A DNA stretch of 64,000 bases from Haliscomenobacter sp. (GTDB lineage: Bacteria > Bacteroidota > Bacteroidia > Chitinophagales > Saprospiraceae): the NCBI GenBank assembly GCA_016713275.1, contig JADJPL010000004.1, forward strand, positions 124,001 to 188,000, in the 5' to 3' direction. The notes beneath the pieces were generated by a model, which saw nothing but the letters and a program-made list of their open reading frames with translations, made no database searches and was not told the origin of the DNA. Both the position numbers and the translations under genes were made by a program. Shown piece by piece: positions 38,660-46,003 of the stretch; positions within the stretch are counted from its first letter, which is position 1, and every line of letters starts with the position of its first letter.

Positions 38660-39439
38660 ATGACCCTTTACCAAATCGACGCTTTTGCCAAATCCGTTTT
38701 CCAGGGAAACCCGGCGGCGGTGGTACCATTGGCGGAATGGCTGCCGGATGAACTTTTGCAACACATCGCTGCGGAGAACAACCTTTCCGAAACGGCTTAT
38801 TTTGTGGATAAAGGGGATCATTATCACTTGCGGTGGTTCACCCCGGCGAAAGAAGTCCGGCTCTGCGGGCATGCGACGCTGGCTTCGGCGCATGTGCTTT
38901 TTGAACACCTTGGGTATGAAGGAAATGAAATCCGGTTCCAGGCTTTGGCCGGGGAGTTGAGGGTTCACAAGGAAGGAACCCGGCTGGTGCTGGATTTCCC
39001 GGCGGATTTTCCGAAACCAGGCGGGGCGGATACGGAGCTTATTGAACGCATTTTGGGCGTCCAGCCGCTGGATATGTGCCATGGGCTGGACGATATCCTG
39101 GTGCGGATCGAATCCAAAGCCGCCCTGGATGGGTTGCAGCCCGACTTTGCGCTGATGCGGCAATTAGACACCCGGGGGCTGATCGTCACGACCATCGGAA
39201 CCGATACCGACATCGCGTCCCGGTGTTTCTTCCCCACCTACGGCATCGACGAAGACCCCGTCACCGGCTCAGCGCACACGCTGCTGACGCCGTATTGGGC
39301 CGACATCCTGGGGCGGAATACCCTGACAGCGGTGCAGGGAGGCGCGCGGATTGGCTATCTGGAGTGTGCGTTGGCAGGAGACCGGGTGAATATTTCGGGC
39401 GAGGCGAAGAGCTATCTGGTTGGGGAGATTTGTTGGTAG
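38660..39439 (+). CDS. PhzF-family isomerase
   Basis: 259 aa from ATG 38660. Codons upstream of it in the same frame are only repeat array. PhzF signatures are clear: QIDAFAKSVFQGNPAAVV, catalytic Glu in the N-L-S-E-T-A segment, RWFTPAKEVRLCGHATLASAHV, and the mirror-image DEDPVTGSAH late in the protein. The fold is a diaminopimelate-epimerase-like double barrel. Family members isomerise small acids (phenazine precursors and others); in bacteria without phenazine genes the substrate is unknown, and no phenazine genes are nearby. It is cytosolic. Confidence 0.92.
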   Translation: MTLYQIDAFAKSVFQGNPAAVVPLAEWLPDELLQHIAAENNLSETAYFVDKGDHYHLRWFTPAKEVRLCGHATLASAHVLFEHLGYEGNEIRFQALAGELRVHKEGTRLVLDFPADFPKPGGADTELIERILGVQPLDMCHGLDDILVRIESKAALDGLQPDFALMRQLDTRGLIVTTIGTDTDIASRCFFPTYGIDEDPVTGSAHTLLTPYWADILGRNTLTAVQGGARIGYLECALAGDRVNISGEAKSYLVGEICW

Positions 39440-39518
39440 GTAGAAGCTATTACCTGCACTGCGTGCGTTTGTTTTTTACTATACAAAACCTTATTTTTAT
39501 AAAAACAACCAAGGCGCA

Positions 39519-40124
39519 ATGAGTTCTGCCGCAACGCCCAACATCGTCACCAACTTTGCCGACCTCGACCCGGAAGGCAGCTACACGTATACCGATTATC
39601 TGTTGTGGCATTTTCAGGAGCGCGTGGAACTCATCAAAGGGCGCATTTTCAGGATGAGCCCGGCGCCGAATATGGCGCACCAGCGCGCCTCCCAAGCCTT
39701 AAACTTTGCTTTGCTAAGTTTTTTTCGACAGCGCTCCTGCCAGGTTTTCGTTGCTCCCTTTGACGTCCGCCTTCCCGTACCCGACAAAAAAGGACGCGAC
39801 GCCACCGTAGTCCAACCCGACCTTTGCGTCCTTTGCGACGAGCGTAAACTCGACGAGCAAGGCTGCAACGGCGCCCCCGACTGGGTAATTGAAATCCTGT
39901 CGCCGGGCAACAGCCGTATGGAAATGCGCGAAAAATTCCGCGTGTATGAAGAGGCCGGCGTCCGCGAATATTGGATCGTCAATCCTGCAGAAAAAGTGGT
40001 TATCCAATTCGTACTCAATGCCCAAGGGCAATTCTACGGGCTCGCACCCGCCATCGAAGACGACCAGCTTACCCCGCATATTTTTCCCGAACTGGTCGTC
40101 GACCTCAAGGAAGTGTTTTCCTAA
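39519..40124 (+). CDS. Uma2-family putative endonuclease (DUF820)
   Basis: 201 aa. The PD-(D/E)xK-like core is seen as E-L-I-K-G-R-I, V-Q-P-D-L-C-V, and I-E-I-L-S-P followed by K-F-R-V-Y-E-E-A-G-V-R-E-Y-W-I-V, the Uma2 hallmark. These genes occur in many copies in cyanobacteria and Bacteroidota. A nuclease fold is well supported, but biological function is unknown. It is followed by a strong terminator. Confidence 0.88.
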   Translation: MSSAATPNIVTNFADLDPEGSYTYTDYLLWHFQERVELIKGRIFRMSPAPNMAHQRASQALNFALLSFFRQRSCQVFVAPFDVRLPVPDKKGRDATVVQPDLCVLCDERKLDEQGCNGAPDWVIEILSPGNSRMEMREKFRVYEEAGVREYWIVNPAEKVVIQFVLNAQGQFYGLAPAIEDDQLTPHIFPELVVDLKEVFS

Positions 40125-40183
40125 GCACCTGGCGTTGCCCATTAACCTGTTCTTCCTGAAGGGAACTTCCAAAGGAGATAAAG

Positions 40184-40209
40184 GGTTATGGACTCCATAA
40201 CCTTTTTTT
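40184..40209 (+). terminator. Intrinsic terminator after the Uma2 gene
   Basis: GGTTATGG-ACT-CCATAACC followed by seven T. The T run is immediately followed by the ATG of the next gene (40210), so it could also act as an attenuator. Confidence 0.75.
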
Positions 40210-40599
40210 ATGGCAGAAACGCACCCTCTTTTTCCCAGCGGAGAATGGGAAGGATTTTACCTCTACCCCTTCGACACCCATCAGCACCGCATGGAGATTT
40301 GGTTTCAGTTCAACGATGGGATCATTACCGGCGGCGGCAGCGATGATGTCAATGACTTTATCTGGCGCGGGACGTACGACACTGCGGCGCTTCAATGCGC
40401 GATGGTCAAATATTACCCTACCCATACCGTCCAGTACCAGGGGCACGCCGACGAAAATGGCATCTGGGGGATGTGGACCCTCCCAGGGGCCACCGGAGGA
40501 TTTCACATCTGGCCAAAGGAAGAAGGCGAAAACAGGGAAGACGCAGTCCAAGCGGCCGAAACAGCAAAAAAACCAAAAGTGGAAAAAATTGGGGTTTAA
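40210..40599 (+). CDS. Hypothetical cytosolic protein
   Basis: 129 aa, no family recognised. It begins E-W-E-G-F-Y-L-Y and is rich in aromatic residues and Gly (HRMEIWFQFNDGIITGGGSD; GIWGMWTLPGATGGFHIW), suggesting a small beta-sandwich or lipocalin-like fold, with a charged Lys/Glu tail. No signal peptide or membrane helix is present. The ATG at 40210 abuts a terminator T run. A purine-rich stretch (AAAGGAG, 40171-40177) precedes another ATG at 40188 that would join this frame if the T run had one base fewer, so the start is uncertain. Confidence 0.6.
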   Translation: MAETHPLFPSGEWEGFYLYPFDTHQHRMEIWFQFNDGIITGGGSDDVNDFIWRGTYDTAALQCAMVKYYPTHTVQYQGHADENGIWGMWTLPGATGGFHIWPKEEGENREDAVQAAETAKKPKVEKIGV

Positions 40600-40671
40600 C
40601 CGGGCGCTTTCCTTTCAATCCGGGTTACCAGGGTGCGCAAGGATGATTATCTTGAGAAAAAATTACCCATT

Positions 40672-41236
40672 ATGCGTCACTGGAAATTACGCTTCCTGGC
40701 AACCCTTGTTTCCGTTGCTTCGGCAACCGGTTTGGCAGCTCAATCCGAGCCGGCTTCCACCCGCTGGAATTTCGGGCTTGAAGCCGATGCCCTCCCCCTA
40801 CCTAACCGGCGGTTATTTTGCCGCCGGTTGGGCGGGTAAAGGCCTCTGGAGAATCCGTTTGCTGACGGCGGATGTCAACAAACCGGATTGGTTCACCCAG
40901 AAAGGATTTACCAACCACCACATTACCGCTTATGCCGCGGTGGCCGACCGCTTTCTGAAACCCGGGTGGGCAGGCTGGTGGATTGGAGGCGGCCTGGTAT
41001 ACTGGAAGAGTACCATTCAAACAGAAGCCCGAATCGAACCCGTCCGGTTCAATAATGTACTGGCCAATGGGAGTCTCGGCTACCATCTCCCTCTGTTCTC
41101 CTCCATTTACCTGTCTCCCTGGGCAGGACTTAGCCTAAGAATCGGAGGCGATCAGGATGTCCCCGTCGACCAGAAGACCTATACCCTTCCCTTCCTGAAC
41201 CCGGAGGCGTCGCTAAAAGTGGGTGTTTTTTTCTGA
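40672..41236 (+). CDS. Putative outer-membrane barrel protein, one frameshift
   Basis: A signal peptide (RHWKLRFLATLVSVASATGLAAQ) is followed by WNFGLEADALP. The frame shifts by one at the C run near 40794-40799 and continues as YLTGGYFAAGWAGKGLWRIR to a C terminus ending V-G-V-F-F, the aromatic end typical of outer-membrane barrels. Dropping one C joins the two parts into about 187 aa. Alternating hydrophobic/aromatic strands are visible throughout. Function is unknown. The neighbouring small hypothetical gene ends 72 nt upstream. Confidence 0.65.
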
Positions 41237-41317
41237 AATTAATTTAAAATAAAAAGAAAGTGTTAAAAAGGTAAAATTTTATTTAATTACCTAAAAAGAT
41301 TTTTTTCGTCAACAAAC

Positions 41318-41348
41318 TTGTTGTTTCAAAAAAAGCGGCTTACTTTTG
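41318..41348 (+). promoter_or_regulatory. Bacteroidota-type promoter
   Basis: -33 TTG at 41318-41320 or 41321-41323, spacer of 20 or 17 nt, -7 box TACTTTTG at 41341-41348. It ends 24 nt before ATG 41373. It is the clearest promoter in the window and lies in a very AT-rich stretch. Confidence 0.7.
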
Positions 41349-41372
41349 TATAAAACAGCATATCAAGCCGTT

Positions 41373-42095
41373 ATGAAAAAGCAACCCAGCAACCGCCAAT
41401 ATAATTTTCCGGACGCCGACCTGTACGTCCAGGCCCTGGAGCGCATTAAATATGCCTATCGCGACATCAAGCTGTTCGAGCATTACGGATACGGCATGGA
41501 CCGGCTCAAAGCGATCAAAGCTTTGTGCGACCAGTTTCACGCCCTGCCCGACGACGACGAGATGGTAGGAGACCAGATGATCGTAACAGAGAAAAAAGAT
41601 GCGGCGGCAGAAAAGCTCAAAACGGCCATCCGCAGCCTGATGACCCGCGTGGCCATGAAGTTCAACAACCGGACCGGCCGCTACCGGAAATTCGGTACCG
41701 CCAAACTGGGCGACATGACCGACCCCCAACTCCTCTTCTGCGGCCGCCGCGTGGTGCGCGTCGCCCGGCAGCAAATGGACTTCCTGGCCGACGTTGGCGT
41801 GAATGAAAATATTCTGAAACGCATCTCCGATGCCGCTCAGGAGTTTGAAACCGCCCTCAATATCCAGCAGGACAAAGTCGCCGACCGCGACATCGCCGTC
41901 GAACGCCGTACCGAACAAGGCAATAAACTCTACCAGGAACTGGTCGTCCTCTGCGACATAGGAAAGGATATCTGGGCGGAGAAAGATCCGGTCTACTATG
42001 AAAATTATTGCATTTACGAAAGCAATAACGAACAGAAGAAAGCCCGTAAACAAAGGGAGAATAAAGAAACCAAACCGGCGAAAAAAACCGAATGA
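41373..42095 (+). CDS. Hypothetical basic cytosolic protein
   Basis: 240 aa from ATG 41373, which is preferred over 41346 because the latter overlaps the -7 box. No family is recognised. It is mostly predicted helix, with no signal peptide or membrane span. It has an Arg-rich central part (FNNRTGRYRKFGTA, CGRRVVRVARQQMDFL) and a Lys/Glu-rich C-terminal tail (QKKARKQRENKETKPAKK), which would suit nucleic-acid or ribosome contact; that is only an inference. It has its own strong promoter and is followed by a family B element. Confidence 0.7.
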   Translation: MKKQPSNRQYNFPDADLYVQALERIKYAYRDIKLFEHYGYGMDRLKAIKALCDQFHALPDDDEMVGDQMIVTEKKDAAAEKLKTAIRSLMTRVAMKFNNRTGRYRKFGTAKLGDMTDPQLLFCGRRVVRVARQQMDFLADVGVNENILKRISDAAQEFETALNIQQDKVADRDIAVERRTEQGNKLYQELVVLCDIGKDIWAEKDPVYYENYCIYESNNEQKKARKQRENKETKPAKKTE

Positions 42096-42179
42096 AATAA
42101 AGTCCTGCTCCGCGCCAACCCTTTCCCCCAAAACGCACGTCTGACTAATAACCGGCAAACACGCAGCCGGATTATTTTA

Positions 42180-42343
42180 TAGACTTGTTGCGACGGGTCA
42201 GCGTGGTGGGAAAAATGAGCTATTTTCTGTCCACACGAAGGCTTTTTGAGGGAGCATAGCCGGGCTAAGTAACCGAAAAAAGGCGCAGTGTGGGCGGAAA
42301 ATAGCCATTTTAAACCCGCGATGATCCCGTCGCAACAAGTCTA
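42180..42343. mobile_element. MITE-like palindromic element, family B, copy 2 (164 bp)
   Basis: Ends TAGACTTGTTGCGACGGG and CCCGTCGCAACAAGTCTA are perfect 18-bp inverted repeats, with further internal pairing. It is the same length as copy 1 (18548-18711) with a handful of substitutions. It lies 17 nt upstream of the lipoprotein gene at 42361. Confidence 0.88.
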
Positions 42344-42360
42344 ATCTTAAAAATTACCCG

Positions 42361-42795
42361 ATGATGCGTACAAACCACCGATGGCCCCTCCGGGCGCTCT
42401 TCAGCTTGCTGGCTGTTTTCCTGTTCGCCTTTTCCGCTTGCGACAACGAGGAAAACGACCCCCTCACCGACTCCCTGAGCGGAAAATGGGTGTTGGAAAG
42501 CGTTAGCGGAGGCTTTTCCGGGCAGGGATACGACCCCGGATTCAACACCCTGTATTTTGTCAACGCTACCGAATACCGCCTGTTAAAAGGAGATTCGCTG
42601 CTCACCAAAGGCGCTTATTCGCTGTTCAAAAAAGATCAGGAGGACTGGATTGAGTTCAATCCCAATCCGATTTCTTCCTTCGTACTTCCTTTTGAAGACC
42701 CCGACAAAAAAGTGGAAGTGGATGCATCGCATCTGGTTCTGAGCGATCCTTGCTGCGATTTATTCGTATACCACTTCGATAAGGAGAAGAACTAA
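42361..42795 (+). CDS. Small lipoprotein, lipocalin-like
   Basis: 144 aa. The signal ends in a lipobox (F-A-F-S-A-C), followed by an acidic linker. The mature part (LSGKWVLESVSGGFSG, EYRLLKGDSLLTKGAYSLFK) resembles lipocalin-like or META-type domains often found in Bacteroidota lipoproteins, but a specific family is not certain. It is lipid-anchored, function unknown. It is convergent with msrB; the two stop codons overlap (3 nt shared). Confidence 0.7.
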   Translation: MMRTNHRWPLRALFSLLAVFLFAFSACDNEENDPLTDSLSGKWVLESVSGGFSGQGYDPGFNTLYFVNATEYRLLKGDSLLTKGAYSLFKKDQEDWIEFNPNPISSFVLPFEDPDKKVEVDASHLVLSDPCCDLFVYHFDKEKN

Positions 42796-43376
42796 AGAAA
42801 AAGGGAGGCCAGCATGCTGACCTCCTTTGGTCTTTGAAAACAATTCTTCCTTTTCTCTTTTTCTTCCGGCACAAATTCCAGGGAGGCGGAATTAATGCAA
42901 TACCGGAGCCCCGTAGGCGCTGGCCCGTCCTCAAACACGTGCCCCAAATGCCCTCCGCAACGGGCGCAGAGAACCTCTATGCGCACCATGCCGTAAGATA
43001 CGTCGCGCAATTCTTCGATGTGATCCTTTCGGTAAGGCTGAAAAAAGCTCGGCCACCCCGTTCCCGACTCAAACTTCGTACCTGAGGAAAATAAGGGCAA
43101 GCTGCACCCGCCGCACAAATAAACCCCTTTTTCGTGGTTTTCGTACAACGCGCCAGTAAACGCGCATTCGGTGGCAGAATGCCGCAGGACCTGGTAAGAC
43201 TCCGGCGAAAGGACCTGTTTCCACTCCTCCTCCGTCCGGATGACCGGCCGCACCGTATCCCCTGCCAAATTGATAAATACCCGCTTGGCCGTTTGGTTCT
43301 GGCCCCGAGCGCTGTCCTGGGCCTGATTGCACCCGCTAAGCAAGCCCATGAATAGAAAGATCAATAATAGACGCAT
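42792..43376 (-). CDS. msrB: Peptide methionine-(R)-sulfoxide reductase MsrB, lipoprotein
   Basis: 194 aa. The lipobox is L-L-S-G-C16. The zinc site has Cys at 88, 91, 137 and 140 (CGGC and CARCGG). The active-site Cys is C160 in R-Y-C-I-N-S-A-S-L-E-F, with GTGWPSF and GHVFEDGP in place. It reduces the R-epimer of methionine sulfoxide and should act in the envelope with the lipoprotein MsrA. The last about 20 residues after the conserved core are encoded through a terminator hairpin and are likely non-conserved. The ATG (43376) is 8 nt from the same octamer array that precedes msrA. Confidence 0.92.
   Translation of the reverse strand: MRLLLIFLFMGLLSGCNQAQDSARGQNQTAKRVFINLAGDTVRPVIRTEEEWKQVLSPESYQVLRHSATECAFTGALYENHEKGVYLCGGCSLPLFSSGTKFESGTGWPSFFQPYRKDHIEELRDVSYGMVRIEVLCARCGGHLGHVFEDGPAPTGLRYCINSASLEFVPEEKEKRKNCFQRPKEVSMLASLFL
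42804..42825. terminator. Bidirectional hairpin terminator in the msrB 3' end
   Basis: GGAGG-CCAGCATGCTG-ACCTCC forms a 10-11-bp stem with one mismatch. On the minus strand it is followed by CTTTTTCTTT, on the plus strand by TTTGGTCTTT. It lies between the convergent lipoprotein gene and the msrB core, inside the msrB frame. Confidence 0.65.
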
Positions 43377-43384
43377 ATTTTTTA

Positions 43385-43519
43385 AGTTACGGAGTTACGG
43401 GGTTGCGGGGTTACGAAGTTACGGGGTTGCGGAGTTACGAAGTTGCGAAGTTGCGGAGTTGCGGAAGTTGCGGGGTTACGGAGTTGCGGGGTTACGGAGT
43501 TGCGGGGTTACGGAGTTGC
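43385..43519. repeat. 8-bp tandem array in front of msrB
   Basis: About 17 units of (A/G)GTT(A/G)CGG on the plus strand, that is CCG(C/T)AAC(C/T) in the direction of msrB. This is the same octamer as at 13244-13457 and in the same orientation relative to the reductase gene. The first unit is 8 nt from the msrB ATG. Confidence 0.88.
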
Positions 43520-43547
43520 GATATTTCAGGATATAGGGTTACATCGC

Positions 43548-43590
43548 TACATCCTCTACATCCTCTACATCCTCTACTTCCTCTACTTCC
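43548..43590. repeat. 9-bp tandem array (TACATCCTC), second locus
   Basis: About four to five units (TACATCCTC, then TACTTCCTC) match the array before the phzF-like gene. The last units overlap the stop codon (TAG on the minus strand) of the membrane-protein gene at 43583-44050. Confidence 0.8.
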
Positions 43591-44050
43591 TTTTCGGCCG
43601 TTGCCGTATCCGGGGGTGGTTCCACTCTTCCCGCTGGGCGAATTCGACGATAGATCGGATCGTGGCCATCAGGCTAAGGAAGATCAGGTAGCCGATGGTG
43701 ACGACGATATAGATCCACCGGTACGAACCGGCTGCGGAAATGGGGAGCGAAGAGATCGCCCAGGCGAGTAAGCCCGAGGCGGTCGCCAGCCCGAGGTAGC
43801 TATAGATCGAAGCCCGCCAATAAAGCGCCATGCTTTTAGCGGAAAGGGAAAACAGGCTGTTGAACACCGCAAAAAACAGCATAAAGGAAGCGGCCACCAT
43901 CCACGGAAACCGGTCGCCGATATCCAATAGATCAACGCTTCGGATAGCCAATCCAATCAAGTTGAGCGCAACTACACCGGCAAAAACCGCCAGGGCTTGT
44001 TTTACCGGGTTGTGTACCTGTTCAAAAAACCGTTCGTTGCTTTGGTTCAT
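43583..44050 (-). CDS. Hypothetical four-helix membrane protein
   Basis: 155 aa with four hydrophobic helices (about residues 18-38, 49-72, 80-102, 110-130), a short polar N terminus (N-Q-S-N-E-R-F-F-E-Q-V) and a very basic C-terminal tail (N-H-P-R-I-R-Q-R-P-K-R-K). It has no recognised family or catalytic motif. It precedes msrB on the same strand with 206 nt of repeats in between. Its stop codon lies in the 9-bp array. Confidence 0.7.
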   Translation of the reverse strand: MNQSNERFFEQVHNPVKQALAVFAGVVALNLIGLAIRSVDLLDIGDRFPWMVAASFMLFFAVFNSLFSLSAKSMALYWRASIYSYLGLATASGLLAWAISSLPISAAGSYRWIYIVVTIGYLIFLSLMATIRSIVEFAQREEWNHPRIRQRPKRK

Positions 44051-44185
44051 TGTGATAATAAAGAATTCCGGCAGGCTTTGGTTTACTATTCCGTAAGGTT
44101 AAATCCAAAGGAATGCAAAATTGTCGCCGTCCGGATACGTTATGAAATTGGAAATTGAATTTGATCGCATTTAAACCCAAAAAGC

Positions 44186-44392
44186 ATGAGGACAAACTTC
44201 CTGCCCAGATGGGCTATCCTGTTGGTTTCTATCGCGGTACTTGTCCTTTCGTTCGCCGCTTTGGACGATATCACTACGGGAACCGAACCCAATTTCTACC
44301 TGGAATACACCATGCTGTTCGTTGCGGGGCTATGGTTTATCAACCTCCTTGCGCCACTTCTCCGAAAAGGTCGTATTCCGTTGCATCCGTGA
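44186..44392 (+). CDS. Small two-helix membrane protein
   Basis: 68 aa: R-T-N-F-L-P-R-W start, a helix (about 10-26), a polar loop ALDDITTGTEPNFYLEY, a second helix (about 42-60) and a basic end. The layout is that of a real small membrane protein, although function is unknown. It overlaps the convergent rimO 3' end by 53 bp. Confidence 0.6.
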   Translation: MRTNFLPRWAILLVSIAVLVLSFAALDDITTGTEPNFYLEYTMLFVAGLWFINLLAPLLRKGRIPLHP

Positions 44393-45656
44393 TGCGTACG
44401 GTAGCGAAATCGCCGATGCGCACATAGTTGGTAGCGGCCTCTACCAGCACTTCGTTGTCGACCTCGGGGGAATCGCCTTCGGTGCGGCCGACAAAGTATT
44501 CGCCCTCTTTCCGGTCGAATAACACCTTGAAAACCTTGCCGACCTTGGCCAGGTTTTTGCGGTAGGAAATTCCCTCCTGGATTTCCATCACGCGGTTCGC
44601 CCGGTCAGCCTTAACCTCGGCGGGCACATCGTCTGGCAGTTCGTAAGCGCGGGTATCTTCTTCGTGCGAATACTGAAACACACCCAAGCGGTCGAATTCC
44701 GCGTGACGGACGAATTCAAGCAGTTCGTCAAACTCCTCCTCGGTTTCTCCGGGAAACCCAACGAGCATCGTTGTCCGAAGGCTGATTCCGGGCACTTTTT
44801 GCCGCGCTGCCGCGATCAGTTCCAGGGTTTCTTCCCGGGTGATCTGCCGCCGCATCCGTTCGAGCACCGCGTTGCTGGCGTGCTGCAGAGGAAGATCCAG
44901 GTAGTTGCAGATTTCGGTTCGTTCCGCCATGACGTCAAAGACCTCCAGCGGGAATTTGCTTGGGTAGGCGTAGTGCAGCCGGACCCATTCAATGCCCTCC
45001 ACATCGGCCAGGGCGTGGAGCAGGCGGGGAAGTTCCCTGGTTTTGTAGAGGTCCAGCCCGTAATAAGTCAATTCCTGAGCAATCAGGATCAATTCTTTGA
45101 CTCCAAAGCGGGCCAGGTTTTGGGCTTCCCGAACGAGTTCTTCGATAGGCCGGGAAACGTGCTTGCCCCGCATCAACGGGATAGCGCAAAAAGAGCAGGT
45201 GCGGTTGCAGCCTTCGGATATTTTCAGGAACGCATAGTGCCCCGGAGTAGTGATTTGGCGCTCGCCCAGCAATTCGTACTTGTAATCGGCGTTCAGGCGG
45301 GCCAGCAGGGAAGGCAACTCCAGAGTGCCAAAATAGGCGTCAACTTCCGGGATTTCCTGTTCCAGGTCGTCTTTGTAACGCTGGGAAAGGCACCCTGTGA
45401 CGAATAACTTATCGAGTTCCCCCCGTTTTTTTCGCTCGGCGTAATCCAGAATAGTGTTTACAGACTCCTCCTTGGCCAGATCGATAAACCCGCAGGTATT
45501 GACGATAACAATATTCGCCTCCTCGTTGCTGTCGTGGGCTACCTCGAAGTCGTTCCCCCGAAGCTGGGTGATCAGGTTCTCGGAATCGACCAGGTTTTTC
45601 GAACAACCCAGGGTAATGACATTGACCTTATCCCGTTGAAGCGTTTTTGTCTTCAT
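44340..45656 (-). CDS. rimO: Ribosomal protein S12 methylthiotransferase RimO
   Basis: 438 aa. The N-terminal MTTase domain has three Cys (LGCSKNLVDSE; NTCGFID; TGCLSQRY). The radical-SAM motif is C-N-R-T-C-S-F-C followed by AIPLMRGKHVSR, and a C-terminal TRAM domain follows. The SKN and AIPLMRG variants fit RimO rather than MiaB. It adds a methylthio group to an Asp of ribosomal protein S12 using two Fe-S clusters. It is cytosolic. It has its own -7 box and overlaps the small convergent gene. Confidence 0.93.
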   Translation of the reverse strand: MKTKTLQRDKVNVITLGCSKNLVDSENLITQLRGNDFEVAHDSNEEANIVIVNTCGFIDLAKEESVNTILDYAERKKRGELDKLFVTGCLSQRYKDDLEQEIPEVDAYFGTLELPSLLARLNADYKYELLGERQITTPGHYAFLKISEGCNRTCSFCAIPLMRGKHVSRPIEELVREAQNLARFGVKELILIAQELTYYGLDLYKTRELPRLLHALADVEGIEWVRLHYAYPSKFPLEVFDVMAERTEICNYLDLPLQHASNAVLERMRRQITREETLELIAAARQKVPGISLRTTMLVGFPGETEEEFDELLEFVRHAEFDRLGVFQYSHEEDTRAYELPDDVPAEVKADRANRVMEIQEGISYRKNLAKVGKVFKVLFDRKEGEYFVGRTEGDSPEVDNEVLVEAATNYVRIGDFATVRITDATEYDLFGEVAQGG

Positions 45657-45675
45657 GTAGTTGCGTTAGTAAAAT

Positions 45676-45683
45676 CAAAGATA
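45676..45683 (-). promoter_or_regulatory. -7 box of rimO promoter
   Basis: On the minus strand TATCTTTG matches TAnnTTTG and lies 19 nt before the rimO ATG. No clear -33 TTG is seen. Confidence 0.5.
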
Positions 45684-45747
45684 GGGAATCTGGACATATA
45701 AACTTCGCGCAGCCAGGTTTTGTGCATGCGGTTGCGCGCCTCCCAGT

Positions 45748-45904
45748 GGGCCTGTCTCAAAAGACCGTCTTCGCTCCTGGCGGCCAAAAAATATTTTCTT
45801 TTTTCAATTCTAATAAAAAATTGCTCTGCAATTTTTTATTAGAATTGAAAAAAGAAAATAAAATTTCATGCCGGTGGCAAAGATTGGTCTTTTGAGACAG
45901 CCCC
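45748..45904. mobile_element. MITE-like palindromic element, family A, copy 5 (long form)
   Basis: Left end GGGCCTGTCTCAAAAGACC, right end GGTCTTTTGAGACAGCCCC, with one extra base in the left arm. A central hairpin at about 45795-45860 has arms TTTTTTCAATTCTAATAAAA and its complement around AATTGCTCTGCAATT. It shares the GGCATGAAATTTTATTTTCT core with copy 1. It lies in the 347-bp divergent gap between rimO and the barrel gene (45657-46003), which has no gene. Confidence 0.88.
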
Positions 45905-46003
45905 TAGCGGCTATCCTCCATGCAAAAACCAGGCGAAGGGACGTATACTTAGAACGCAGGTTCCGCCGTTAATGCTAATGAGCCTTTAAACACGCCCGGC
46001 GCT

